Part shown: positions 34,006-43,478 of the stretch, in pieces
Layout: every line of letters begins with the position of its first letter
How positions within the stretch are numbered: position 1 is the first letter of the stretch
From: Stenotrophomonas maltophilia
GTDB taxonomy: Bacteria; Pseudomonadota; Gammaproteobacteria; Xanthomonadales; Xanthomonadaceae
Direction of reading: 5' to 3'
DNA: 52,314 nucleotides
Assembly (NCBI GenBank): GCA_002364755.1
Contig: DEZI01000020.1
Span: forward strand, 1 to 52,314
The notes under the pieces: model-generated
Database searches by the model: none
What the model saw: the letters and a program-made list of their open reading frames with translations, nothing else
Told to the model about the DNA's origin: nothing
Made by a program: the position numbers and the translations under genes

Positions 34006-34596
34006 TCAGGGAGCGGCGTGCGCGCCTTCCGAGGTGCCGGCAGGTGCCAGCCGGTCGGACAGCGCGTCGTTGCGGTAGAAGGTGTAGGACAAGGTGATCG
34101 TCTTGATTTCCGGCGGCAGGTCCGGATCGACGATGAAGCGCACCGGCATGTCGCGCTTCTCGCCGGCCTGCAGCGTCTGCGCGGTGAAACAGAAGCATTC
34201 GGTCTTGCTGAAGAAGCCCGACGCGCGCGCCGGCGCCACCGAAGGCACGGCACTGCCGACCACGGCATTGGCGCTGTCGTTGCGGGCGAAGTACAGCGCT
34301 TCGTTGAGCTCGCCGGGCACCACGTCCATGGTCAGCTGCTCGGGATGGAACGACCACGGCAACCGCGAATTGACCCCGCCATCGAACTCCACGCGCACGG
34401 TGCGCTTGCCGGTGGCGGCGCCGGTGCTGGCCTCGCTGCCGGGACCGCGCTCCAGGCGCACGCCGAACACCTTCTCGCAGGCGATGCGGTACAGCGGCAC
34501 CAGCGAGAACGTCAGCAGGAACACCGCCACCGCCACGCCGATCAGGCGCGGCAGCCCGGCACTTCGTGACGGAGCGGTGGCCGGCGTCTCGCTCAT
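34006..34596 (-). CDS. ctaG: Cytochrome c oxidase assembly protein CtaG/Cox11
   Basis: 196 residues; one N-terminal membrane helix, Cys40 in PLYRIAC and the copper-binding KTECFCF (Cys134, Cys136). It delivers copper to CuB of subunit I. Its ATG overlaps the stop of the small upstream gene (ATGA). Confidence 0.94.
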   Translation of the reverse strand: MSETPATAPSRSAGLPRLIGVAVAVFLLTFSLVPLYRIACEKVFGVRLERGPGSEASTGAATGKRTVRVEFDGGVNSRLPWSFHPEQLTMDVVPGELNEALYFARNDSANAVVGSAVPSVAPARASGFFSKTECFCFTAQTLQAGEKRDMPVRFIVDPDLPPEIKTITLSYTFYRNDALSDRLAPAGTSEGAHAAP

Positions 34597-34820
34597 CGGC
34601 CGATCACCCCGCTGAGGATGAAACCGACGTAGACTAGCACGGCGACGGTGCCGACCCAGATCGCGGTCCGCTTGGCGCGCTGGCGCTGCTGCTGGTAGAG
34701 CCGACCGTTGGTCGGCTGCTCTTCGTCAGTCGACCAACGGTCGACTCTACCGCTCGGCTGCTTCTCGCCAGCCGAGCATGGCTCGGCTCTACACGGGGCA
34801 AGCGGGCTCTCGTTATGCAT
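34593..34820 (-). CDS. Small single-helix membrane protein with REP-derived N-terminus
   Basis: 75 residues from the ATG at 34820, preceded by GAGG. The C-terminal RQRAKRTAIWVGTVAVLVYVGFILSGVIGR is a basic stretch plus one membrane helix, as in small proteins between coxA and cox11 in related genera. Residues of about 10-43 are encoded by three SMAG palindromes (34695-34792), an odd proline/glutamine/arginine-rich sequence. No other plausible start lies downstream of the repeats, so the repeats seem to be translated. Overlaps ctaG by 4 bp. Confidence 0.65.
   Translation of the reverse strand: MHNESPLAPCRAEPCSAGEKQPSGRVDRWSTDEEQPTNGRLYQQQRQRAKRTAIWVGTVAVLVYVGFILSGVIGR
34695..34792. repeat. 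Three SMAG palindromes inside a coding sequence
   Basis: A direct copy (GTAGAGCCGACC-GTT-GGTCGGCTGC) is paired with an inverted copy ending CGACTCTAC at 34750. A second inverted copy ends GGCTCGGCTCTAC at 34792. All lie within the small cox-region gene. Confidence 0.85.
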
Positions 34821-34828
34821 GCCCCACC

Positions 34829-36436
<1,608 letters not shown>

Positions 36437-36495
36437 CGCAAAACACCTCTCAGAATCGGTTGTCGCCACGGCCGCGAACGGCCGCGGGCTTTACA

Positions 36496-37452
36496 TCACG
36501 CGCCCCTGGCTGCGGTAGCAGGGGTACCGGCTTCAGCCGCCGCGGGTGCGGCCGGCGCCGCCGGTGCCTCGCCCGCAGGCGCTGCCGGTTCGGCCGGTGC
36601 CGCAGGCGTGGCAGGCGCAGCCGGCGGCGGCTTGCGCTGCGCCAGCCACTGCTTGAAGTCTTCCTTGGACACGGCCTCGACCACGATCGGCATGAAGCCA
36701 TGGTCCTTGCCGCACAGTTCGGCGCACTGGCCGCGGTACACGCCGGGCTGCTCGATGCTGGTCCAGGCCTCATTGATGAAGCCGGGGATGGCGTCCTGCT
36801 TCCAGCCCAGCGCCGGCACCCACCAGGCGTGGATCACGTCATCAGAGGTGATGACGAAGCGCACCTTGGTATCGACCGGCAGCACCAGGCGGTTGTCCAC
36901 GTCCAGCAGGTAGTGCGGGTGGCTTTCGCGGGTCGGCACCTTGCCACTCTGCCGCATGCGGTCGGACTCGCGGTCCAGGCGGCTGGTGAAGGTGACGTTC
37001 TCGCCAAGGTATTCGTACTTCCACATCCACTGGTAGCCGGTGACCTTCACGGTCATTTCGGCATCGCGGGTGTCGTACATCTTGATCAGGTTGGCCGTGG
37101 CCGGCCACGCCATCACGATCAGGATGATCACCGGGATCACCGTCCAGATCACCTCCGCCTTGGTGTTGTGGCTGAAGGTGGCGGCGACGGCGCCCTTGGA
37201 TTTGCGGAACTTGAAGATGGCGTAGGCCATCGCCCCGAACACGATGACGCCGATCACCGTACAGATGATCAACGACAGGTTGTTCGACTCCCAGGCCAGG
37301 CGCGAGGTCTGGGTGACCCCCTTGCCCATGTTCAGCTGCCACGGCTTGGGATCGGCCGCCTGCGCCCATGCCCATGCCGGAACCAGTCCCCCGGCCACCA
37401 GGCTGGCGACCGCTGCAACGCACTTCCTGCCCCACCTGCTGCTTTGCTTCAT
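36496..37452 (-). CDS. ctaC: Cytochrome c oxidase subunit II
   Basis: 318 residues: signal peptide to about 31, two membrane helices, and a CuA domain with His208, Cys243, Glu245, Cys247, His251 and Met254 (GQCAELCGKDHGFM). No C-terminal heme c domain. The last 45 residues are an Ala/Pro-rich tail (PAAPATPAAPAEPAAPAGEA and on) of unknown purpose. It begins 12 bp after the DUF2244 gene. Confidence 0.96.
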   Translation of the reverse strand: MKQSSRWGRKCVAAVASLVAGGLVPAWAWAQAADPKPWQLNMGKGVTQTSRLAWESNNLSLIICTVIGVIVFGAMAYAIFKFRKSKGAVAATFSHNTKAEVIWTVIPVIILIVMAWPATANLIKMYDTRDAEMTVKVTGYQWMWKYEYLGENVTFTSRLDRESDRMRQSGKVPTRESHPHYLLDVDNRLVLPVDTKVRFVITSDDVIHAWWVPALGWKQDAIPGFINEAWTSIEQPGVYRGQCAELCGKDHGFMPIVVEAVSKEDFKQWLAQRKPPPAAPATPAAPAEPAAPAGEAPAAPAAPAAAEAGTPATAARGA

Positions 37453-37463
37453 TGCCTAGACCC

Positions 37464-37940
37464 TTAGCGTCGTCGGTTGCCGCCATCGCTGGCGGCGAGC
37501 AAGCCTTCAAGCATTTCAGCGAGCGTCTGGCGTTCGGCCGGCGCGAGGAAACTCCCCACCTCCACCTGCCGACCGCTGGATGCCAGCCGGACCCTCTCGT
37601 CGTCGGTGAGCAGGCGCACCCAATGGGGGTGGGCCCGGAACACCGGCGATCCACCGGGTACGGGGATGACCTCCACGCACGCCGGCACGACCCGGATCTC
37701 CTCCTGCCGTTCACCACTGCGCCACAAGGCACGCAGGGCGGCTGCCAGCAGCAGGCTGTACAGCAGCGCGAACAGCGGGGCGAATGCGTTGCCAGCCACC
37801 CACCCGAGGGCGGAGACCAGCCACATCGCTCCCGACAACACGGCAAACAACAGGACGAACTGCCGGGCATCGAGCGCCCGTGGGGGACGCAGCCGCAGCT
37901 GCGTACCTGACCCATCCGGAGCTGGAAGCACCTCGATCAT
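37464..37940 (-). CDS. DUF2244 membrane protein
   Basis: 158 residues from MIEVLPAPDGSGTQLRLRPPRALDARQF. Two adjacent membrane helices (FVLLFAVLSGAMWLVSALGWVAG and APLFALLYSLLLAAALRAL) followed by a soluble domain with HWVRLL and VEVGSFLAPAERQTLAEML. The family is of unknown function and often linked to cox genes. Probably the first gene of the ctaC-ctaD-small protein-ctaG-ctaE transcript. Confidence 0.82.
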   Translation of the reverse strand: MIEVLPAPDGSGTQLRLRPPRALDARQFVLLFAVLSGAMWLVSALGWVAGNAFAPLFALLYSLLLAAALRALWRSGERQEEIRVVPACVEVIPVPGGSPVFRAHPHWVRLLTDDERVRLASSGRQVEVGSFLAPAERQTLAEMLEGLLAASDGGNRRR

Positions 37941-37975
37941 GTCGCAACCGCGTTCCTGCCGCGGGAAACGTCTCG

Positions 37976-38005
37976 ATGGTAGCCCCGCCCTCTCACCGGT
38001 AGCAA
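37976..38005 (-). promoter_or_regulatory. Candidate promoter for the oxidase operon
   Basis: On the minus strand TTGCTA (38005-38000), an 18-base spacer and TACCAT (37981-37976), each four of six to consensus. Confidence 0.3.
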
Positions 38006-38214
38006 GGGTCCATTCACACTTTTTGCCATGTTGCAATACAGCATGACCCCGGCGGCACGAATGACGAATTCAGCACAAAACCGGACGAGCTCGCTGAACA
38101 CGCTGAATCCACCACTGCTAGGGGCTATCAGCCCTCCACAAAGGTGTCTTCTCGGCACTTCCGCAGGGCGTAAAAATGATTAAAATCGCCAAGTTTTCCA
38201 CTGGCCGGATCGGC

Positions 38215-41200
38215 ATGAACGCACCCTCCTCTTCCCCCGCCGTCCACGACGCCCCGCGTCCGGGCGCGCTGCTGTCGCCGGAACTGCCGGCGTCCCCCAA
38301 CCCGTTCCGCCAGGCCATCACCGACGCCTGGTTGAAGGACGAGGCCAGCCACGTGCGCGAGCTGCTGGCCCAGGCCCGCCTGCCCGCCGAGGAGCAGGCC
38401 AAGGTGCAGGCGCTGGCCGCCGATCTGGTCGGCCGGGTGCGCGTGCGTGCCAAGGACCAGGGTGCGATCGAAGCCTTCATGCGCCAGTACGACCTGGGCA
38501 GCGAGGAAGGCGTGCTGCTGATGTGCGTGGCCGAGGCGCTGCTGCGCATTCCGGACCAGGACACCGCCGACAAGCTGATCCGCGACAAGCTGGCCGATGC
38601 CGACTGGGAAAAGCACCTGGGCGGCAGCGACTCGGTGCTGGTCAATGCCTCCACCTGGGGCCTGATGCTGACCGGCAAGCTGGTGCAGATGAACGACGCC
38701 ACCCGCGCCGACGCACCCAGCGCCTTCAAGCGCCTGGTCGGCCGCGTCGGTGAGCCGGTGGTGCGCCTGGCCGTGCGCCAGGCCATGAAGATCATGGGCC
38801 ACCAGTTCGTCATGGGCCGCACCATCAGCGAAGCGCTGTCGCGTTCGCACAAGGGCGACAACGCCAGCTACCGCTACTCGTTCGACATGCTGGGCGAAGG
38901 CGCGCTGACCATGAAGGACGCGCTGCGCTACCTCGAGGACTACCGCCGTGCGATCCACGCCATCGGCGGCGACCACAAGGCCCGCGGCGGCCGCCCGGAC
39001 GGCGATGTCAACAACGCTCCGGGCATCTCCATCAAGCTGTCGGCGCTGTACCCGCGCTACGAGCACGCCAAGCGCGAGCGCGTGCTGACCGACCTCGTGC
39101 CGGGCGTGCTGGAACTGGCGCAGCTGGCCAAGAGCTACGGCATCGGCTGCACCGTCGACGCCGAAGAATCCGATCGCCTGGAACTGTCGCTGGACATCAT
39201 CGAGCAGGTGTTCGGCGATGCCTCGCTGGCCGGCTGGGATGGCTTCGGCGTGGTCGTGCAGGCCTACCAGAAGCGCACCCCGTACACGATCGACCACCTG
39301 GCCGACATGGCGCGCCGCGCCGGTCGCCGCCTGCAGGTGCGCCTGGTCAAGGGCGCCTACTGGGATGCCGAGATCAAGCGCGCCCAGATCGAAGGCTATC
39401 CGGGCTACCCGGTGTTCACCCGCAAGCAGAACACCGACGTGTCCTACCTGGCCTGCGCCAAGCGTCTGTTCACCCATGCCGACGCGATCTACCCGATGTT
39501 CGCCACGCACAACGCGCACACCATCGCCGCGGTGCGCAGCATCGCCAACGGTGGCGTGTACGAGCACCAGAAGCTGCACGGCATGGGCGACGACCTGTAC
39601 GCCGAAGTGGTGCCGGCCGACCGCCTGGCCCTGCCCTGCCGCGTGTATGCGCCGGTCGGTTCGCATGAAGACCTGCTGCCGTACCTGGTGCGTCGCCTGC
39701 TGGAAAACGGCGCCAACTCCAGCTTCGTCAACCGCATCACCGACGAACGCGTGCCGATCGCCGACCTGATCCGCGATCCGGTCGAGATGGTCGCCTCGTT
39801 CGCCTCGATCCCCCACCCGAAGATCCCGCTGCCGGTTGACCTGCTGCGCAGCCAGAACCACGACAGGAAGAACTCCATGGGCGCCAACCTCGCCAACGAC
39901 AACGAACTGCGCGCCCTGGCCGAGCAGATCAACGCGGCTGTGCCCGCGTCTGGCAAGAGCGCGTGGCAGGCCGCTCCGCTGGTGCCGGGTGCGAACCCGG
40001 CCGGCGCCGCGCTGCCGGTGACCAACCCGGCCGACACGCGCGAGGTCGTCGGCCAGTGGCTGGCCGCCGATGCCGCCACCGTGCAGAAGGCGCTGGCGAA
40101 TGCTGTCGCCGCGCAGCCGGCCTGGAACCGCACCCCTGCCGCCAGCCGCGCCGCCATCCTCGAGCACGCCGCCGACCAGCTGGAAGCGCGCATGCCGGAG
40201 TTCATGGCGCTGTGCGTGAAGGAAGCCGGCAAGAGCCTGCCCGACAGCATTGCCGAAGTGCGCGAAGCCGTGGACTTCCTCCGCTACTACGCCAAGCAGG
40301 CGCGCGAGCAGTTCAGCCACGCCGAGAAGCTGCCCAGCCCGACCGGTGAATCCAACGAGCTGCAGCTGCACGGCCGCGGCGTGTTCGTCTGCATCAGCCC
40401 CTGGAACTTCCCGCTGGCGATCTTCCTGGGCCAGGTGGCTGCCGCACTGGCCGCCGGCAACAGCGTCATCGCCAAGCCGGCCGAGCAGACCAACCTGATC
40501 GGCTTCTTCGCGGTGAAGCTGCTGCACGACGCCGGCGTGCCGGCCGAGGTGGTGCAGTTCCTGCCGGGCGACGGTGCCACCGTCGGTGCCGCGCTGACCG
40601 CCGACCCGCGCGTAGCCGGCGTAGCCTTCACCGGCTCCACCGACACCGCCCGTGCGATCAACCGCGCGATGGCCGCGCGTGATGCCGCCATCGGTGTGCT
40701 GATCGCCGAGACCGGTGGCCAGAACGCCTTCATCGCCGATTCCTCGGCGCTGCCGGAACAGCTGGTCAAGGACGCGATCGGTTCGGCCTTCACCTCCGCC
40801 GGCCAGCGCTGCTCGGCCGCGCGCGTGCTGTTCGTGCAGGACGACATCGCCGACAAGGTGATGACCATGCTGGCCGGCGCGATGAAGGAACTGAAGGTCG
40901 GCAACCCCGGCCTGCTGTCCACCGACGTCGGCCCGGTGATCGACGCCGACGCGCTGAAGATCCTGCAGGACCACGCCGAGCGCATGGACCGCGAAGCGCG
41001 CCTGATCGCTGCTGCCGAACTGTCCAGCGAAGCCGCCAACGGCACCTTCTTCGCACCGCGTGCGTATGAACTGAAGGACCTGGCCCAGCTGCAGAAGGAA
41101 GTGTTCGGTCCGGTGCTGCACGTCATCCGCTGGAAGGGCGACCAGCTCGACGCGGTGATCGACCAGATCAACGCCACCGGCTACGGCCTGACCCTGGGCG

Positions 41201-41448
41201 TGCATTCGCGCATCGACGAGACTGTCGATCGCATCAGCAACGGCGTCCATGTCGGCAACGTCTACGTCAACCGCAACCAGATCGGTGCGGTGGTCGGCGT
41301 GCAGCCGTTCGGCGGCCAGGGCCTGTCCGGCACCGGCCCGAAGGCCGGCGGCCCGCACTACCTGCTGCGCTTCGCCACCGAAAAGACGGTGACGGTGAAC
41401 ACCACCGCCGCCGGTGGCAACGCCTCGCTGCTGACCCTGGGCGACTGA
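38215..41448 (+). CDS. putA: Bifunctional proline dehydrogenase / P5C dehydrogenase
   Basis: 1077 residues from the ATG at 38215 (an ATG at 38176 would add 13). Proline dehydrogenase barrel (about 150-460: SIKLSALYPRYEHAKRERV, CTVDAEESDRLELSLD, RLVKGAYWDAEIKRAQ, FATHNAHTIAAV) then an aldehyde dehydrogenase domain (about 560-1060; ISPWNFPLAIFLGQVAAALAAGN, AETGGQNAFIADSS, catalytic Cys866 in SAGQRCSAAR). It oxidises proline to glutamate with substrate channelling. There is no N-terminal ribbon-helix-helix, so this PutA should not autoregulate as in E. coli. Confidence 0.96.
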   Translation: MNAPSSSPAVHDAPRPGALLSPELPASPNPFRQAITDAWLKDEASHVRELLAQARLPAEEQAKVQALAADLVGRVRVRAKDQGAIEAFMRQYDLGSEEGVLLMCVAEALLRIPDQDTADKLIRDKLADADWEKHLGGSDSVLVNASTWGLMLTGKLVQMNDATRADAPSAFKRLVGRVGEPVVRLAVRQAMKIMGHQFVMGRTISEALSRSHKGDNASYRYSFDMLGEGALTMKDALRYLEDYRRAIHAIGGDHKARGGRPDGDVNNAPGISIKLSALYPRYEHAKRERVLTDLVPGVLELAQLAKSYGIGCTVDAEESDRLELSLDIIEQVFGDASLAGWDGFGVVVQAYQKRTPYTIDHLADMARRAGRRLQVRLVKGAYWDAEIKRAQIEGYPGYPVFTRKQNTDVSYLACAKRLFTHADAIYPMFATHNAHTIAAVRSIANGGVYEHQKLHGMGDDLYAEVVPADRLALPCRVYAPVGSHEDLLPYLVRRLLENGANSSFVNRITDERVPIADLIRDPVEMVASFASIPHPKIPLPVDLLRSQNHDRKNSMGANLANDNELRALAEQINAAVPASGKSAWQAAPLVPGANPAGAALPVTNPADTREVVGQWLAADAATVQKALANAVAAQPAWNRTPAASRAAILEHAADQLEARMPEFMALCVKEAGKSLPDSIAEVREAVDFLRYYAKQAREQFSHAEKLPSPTGESNELQLHGRGVFVCISPWNFPLAIFLGQVAAALAAGNSVIAKPAEQTNLIGFFAVKLLHDAGVPAEVVQFLPGDGATVGAALTADPRVAGVAFTGSTDTARAINRAMAARDAAIGVLIAETGGQNAFIADSSALPEQLVKDAIGSAFTSAGQRCSAARVLFVQDDIADKVMTMLAGAMKELKVGNPGLLSTDVGPVIDADALKILQDHAERMDREARLIAAAELSSEAANGTFFAPRAYELKDLAQLQKEVFGPVLHVIRWKGDQLDAVIDQINATGYGLTLGVHSRIDETVDRISNGVHVGNVYVNRNQIGAVVGVQPFGGQGLSGTGPKAGGPHYLLRFATEKTVTVNTTAAGGNASLLTLGD

Positions 41449-41471
41449 TCGCCTGCGTCATGCAGTGAACG

Positions 41472-41499
41472 AAAAACCCCGCGAAAGCGGGGTTTTTTT
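41472..41499 (+). terminator. putA terminator
   Basis: Stem AAAAACCCCGC-GAAA-GCGGGGTTTTTTT, a strong intrinsic terminator 24 bp after the stop codon. Confidence 0.9.
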
Positions 41500-41514
41500 G
41501 TGTCTTCGCTCCCT

Positions 41515-41572
41515 GTAGAGCCGAGCCCGTGCTCGGCTGCACCGTGCAAGCCGAGCATGGGCTCGGCACTAC
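41515..41572. repeat. Inverted SMAG pair overlapping the nadR stop codon
   Basis: GTAGAGCCGAGC-CCGT-GCTCGGCTGC faces a second copy ending GGGCTCGGCACTAC. Bases 41569-41571 are the nadR TAG, provided by the GTAG head on the minus strand. Confidence 0.85.
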
Positions 41573-42642
41573 AGAGGCAGGGCGACACTGAACCGGTTGT
41601 CCGCCCGCTCGGCCAGCGCGTCCTGCACCCGCGCGATGCGGGTTTCCAGATCACCTTCCAGCAGCACGAACGGCAGCCCCCGCGCCTGCAGCTCCTGCAG
41701 GTACCAGACATGCTGCTGCGAACGGAAGGCCTCGCCCACCCGCGTGCCATCCTGGTCGAACGCGATGTCCGGCGCGCACAGGAACAGCAGGTCATACGGC
41801 CGCAATGCCGCCTGCAGCAGCGCGTCCGGTGCACTGCCGAACATCCAGCCGCTGTAGCCCAGGGTCACCAGGGGCGTGGTATCGCAGAACAGCCAGCGCT
41901 GCGCCGCCAACGCCGCCACATCCTCGCGGCGCGGCTGCTCCTCGGCGATGCGCAGCAGATCTTGCGCGTGCAGGTCACCGCCCTGCACCTCCCACAGCGT
42001 CCGCCCGTACTCCGCCACCCATACCGTGCCCAGGCGCTCGGCCAGCACGCGCGCCAGCGTGGTCTTGCCGGTGGATTCGCCACCGATGAAGGCCACGCGC
42101 TGCACGTAGTCCGCGTACACCTGCGGCGACAGGCCGTGGCGAAGCGCATGCGGATCGGCGCGCAGCTGGGTGCCGCTGGGCTGGCCGACATCGCGGCTGC
42201 GTTCCAGCCGCTGGTGCTGCACGGGTGCGTTGAAGTGTGCGGTCAGCGCTGCGGCGAAACCATCGCCGTAGTCCTCACCGGTGAACACCGCCTGCACCGG
42301 CCCACCGAACAGGTGCAGGCACAGCCAAGCGGTGAAATCGCGCTGCACCTGCTCGCTGTCGCTGTCGCGTGGCAGCACGCGCGGGGGCAGGCCGTGCTGT
42401 TCGCAGAGCGCGGCCAGGCGGGCATCGTCCAGCACCGCCACCGTCGCCTGCGGAAAGCGCGCACGCAGCCAGCGTTCGCGGCGGGCGGCGCTGTAGCCGG
42501 CAAAGCCCGGCTGCGACCAGCCGATCACCAGCAGCTGCCGGCAGTGCGCGGCGGCGAAGTCGATCAGGTGTTCATGACCGCGGTGCAGCGGGCAGAACTT
42601 GCCCACCACCAGACCGCGCTCGACGCGCTCAGGCAGCGGCAT
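41569..42642 (-). CDS. nadR: NadR-like NMN adenylyltransferase / ribosylnicotinamide kinase
   Basis: 357 residues from the ATG at 42642, with GAGG upstream inside pnuC. N-terminal nucleotidyltransferase domain (GLVVGKFCPLHRGHEHLIDFA, an HxGH motif, and FTGEDYGD) and C-terminal kinase domain with Walker A GGESTGKTTLA. It phosphorylates nicotinamide riboside and adenylates NMN to NAD. Unlike enteric NadR there is no helix-turn-helix repressor domain. It overlaps pnuC by 14 bp, linking uptake with salvage. Its TAG stop lies in a SMAG. Confidence 0.92.
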   Translation of the reverse strand: MPLPERVERGLVVGKFCPLHRGHEHLIDFAAAHCRQLLVIGWSQPGFAGYSAARRERWLRARFPQATVAVLDDARLAALCEQHGLPPRVLPRDSDSEQVQRDFTAWLCLHLFGGPVQAVFTGEDYGDGFAAALTAHFNAPVQHQRLERSRDVGQPSGTQLRADPHALRHGLSPQVYADYVQRVAFIGGESTGKTTLARVLAERLGTVWVAEYGRTLWEVQGGDLHAQDLLRIAEEQPRREDVAALAAQRWLFCDTTPLVTLGYSGWMFGSAPDALLQAALRPYDLLFLCAPDIAFDQDGTRVGEAFRSQQHVWYLQELQARGLPFVLLEGDLETRIARVQDALAERADNRFSVALPL

Positions 42643-43228
42643 CAGCGGTCTTTGCCTCGGCACGCATCAGCGTGCGCCAATGGCGCAGCGCCACCAGCGC
42701 GTTGATCCAGAAGCCGATGTAGAGAAACGAAGTCAGGTGCAGGCCGCGGCTGTAGTACAGCGGCACGGCGATGGTGTTGACCAGCAGCCACACCCACCAC
42801 GATTCCAGCTTGCGCCGCATCATCAGGATCTGCGCGATCACGCTCAGCACCAGCACCGCCGAATCGATGTAGGGCGCGTAGGCATGGGTCAGGCGGGTCA
42901 GCATCCAGCCGTAGGCGAAGGTCGCCACCACCGCCAGTGGCAGCAGCCAGGCCCACGCCCGCGGGCGCACCGGGGTGATCGGCAGGGGCGCACCGTGGTC
43001 GCCGCGCAGCCACTGCCACCAGCCGAGCACGCTGATGGCGATGAAGAAGAACTGCAGGACCATGTCCGCAAACAGGTGCGAGCGCTCGAACACCGCCGCG
43101 AACAGCGCGCAGCCGACGATGCCCAGCCACCAGGTGTGCACGTTGTTGCGGCCGGCCAGCAGGATCGAGCCGGCGACGGCGACGTTGGCAGCCAGCTCCA
43201 GCTGGAAATTCGGATCGGTGAGGTTCAT
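42629..43228 (-). CDS. pnuC: Nicotinamide riboside transporter
   Basis: 199 residues, seven or so membrane helices, with the PnuC patterns FFFIAISVLGWWQW and the C-terminal WWVWLLVNTIAVPLYYSRGLHLTSFLYIGFWINAL. It imports nicotinamide riboside by facilitated diffusion, trapped by NadR kinase activity. Confidence 0.93.
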   Translation of the reverse strand: MNLTDPNFQLELAANVAVAGSILLAGRNNVHTWWLGIVGCALFAAVFERSHLFADMVLQFFFIAISVLGWWQWLRGDHGAPLPITPVRPRAWAWLLPLAVVATFAYGWMLTRLTHAYAPYIDSAVLVLSVIAQILMMRRKLESWWVWLLVNTIAVPLYYSRGLHLTSFLYIGFWINALVALRHWRTLMRAEAKTADAAA

Positions 43229-43478
43229 GGCGCCATTGTCGTTGATCCGCGCGGCGAACGTGGATGGCTCGTACGCCCCCGGGCCTCGCCGCGCGCGGAT
43301 GCCACAACCGGCTCCATGTCCGCCCTGCGCGGATGGCACAACCTCCAGTAGATCCACGCCATGCGTGGACGACCGCCCCATCAGCAGATCCACGCCGTGC
43401 GTGGATGGCGTCTACCCACAAAAAGAAAGCCCCGCTTGCGCGGGGCCTCCCTCGTACTGCTTCAGGCCAGGGCCCGAA
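43229..43478. other. 250-bp intergenic stretch with REPs
   Basis: Holds pnuC upstream sequence, SMAG copies at 43348-43371 and 43384-43407 (the second with a damaged head) and the fadL terminator. No gene is seen. Confidence 0.7.
43418..43446 (-). terminator. fadL terminator
   Basis: Minus-strand stem GCCCCGC-GCAA-GCGGGGC followed by TTTCTTTTT. Confidence 0.85.

Noticed and set aside
38128..41358. Minus-strand frame of about 1076 codons
   Set aside because: Mirror of putA; no family motifs.
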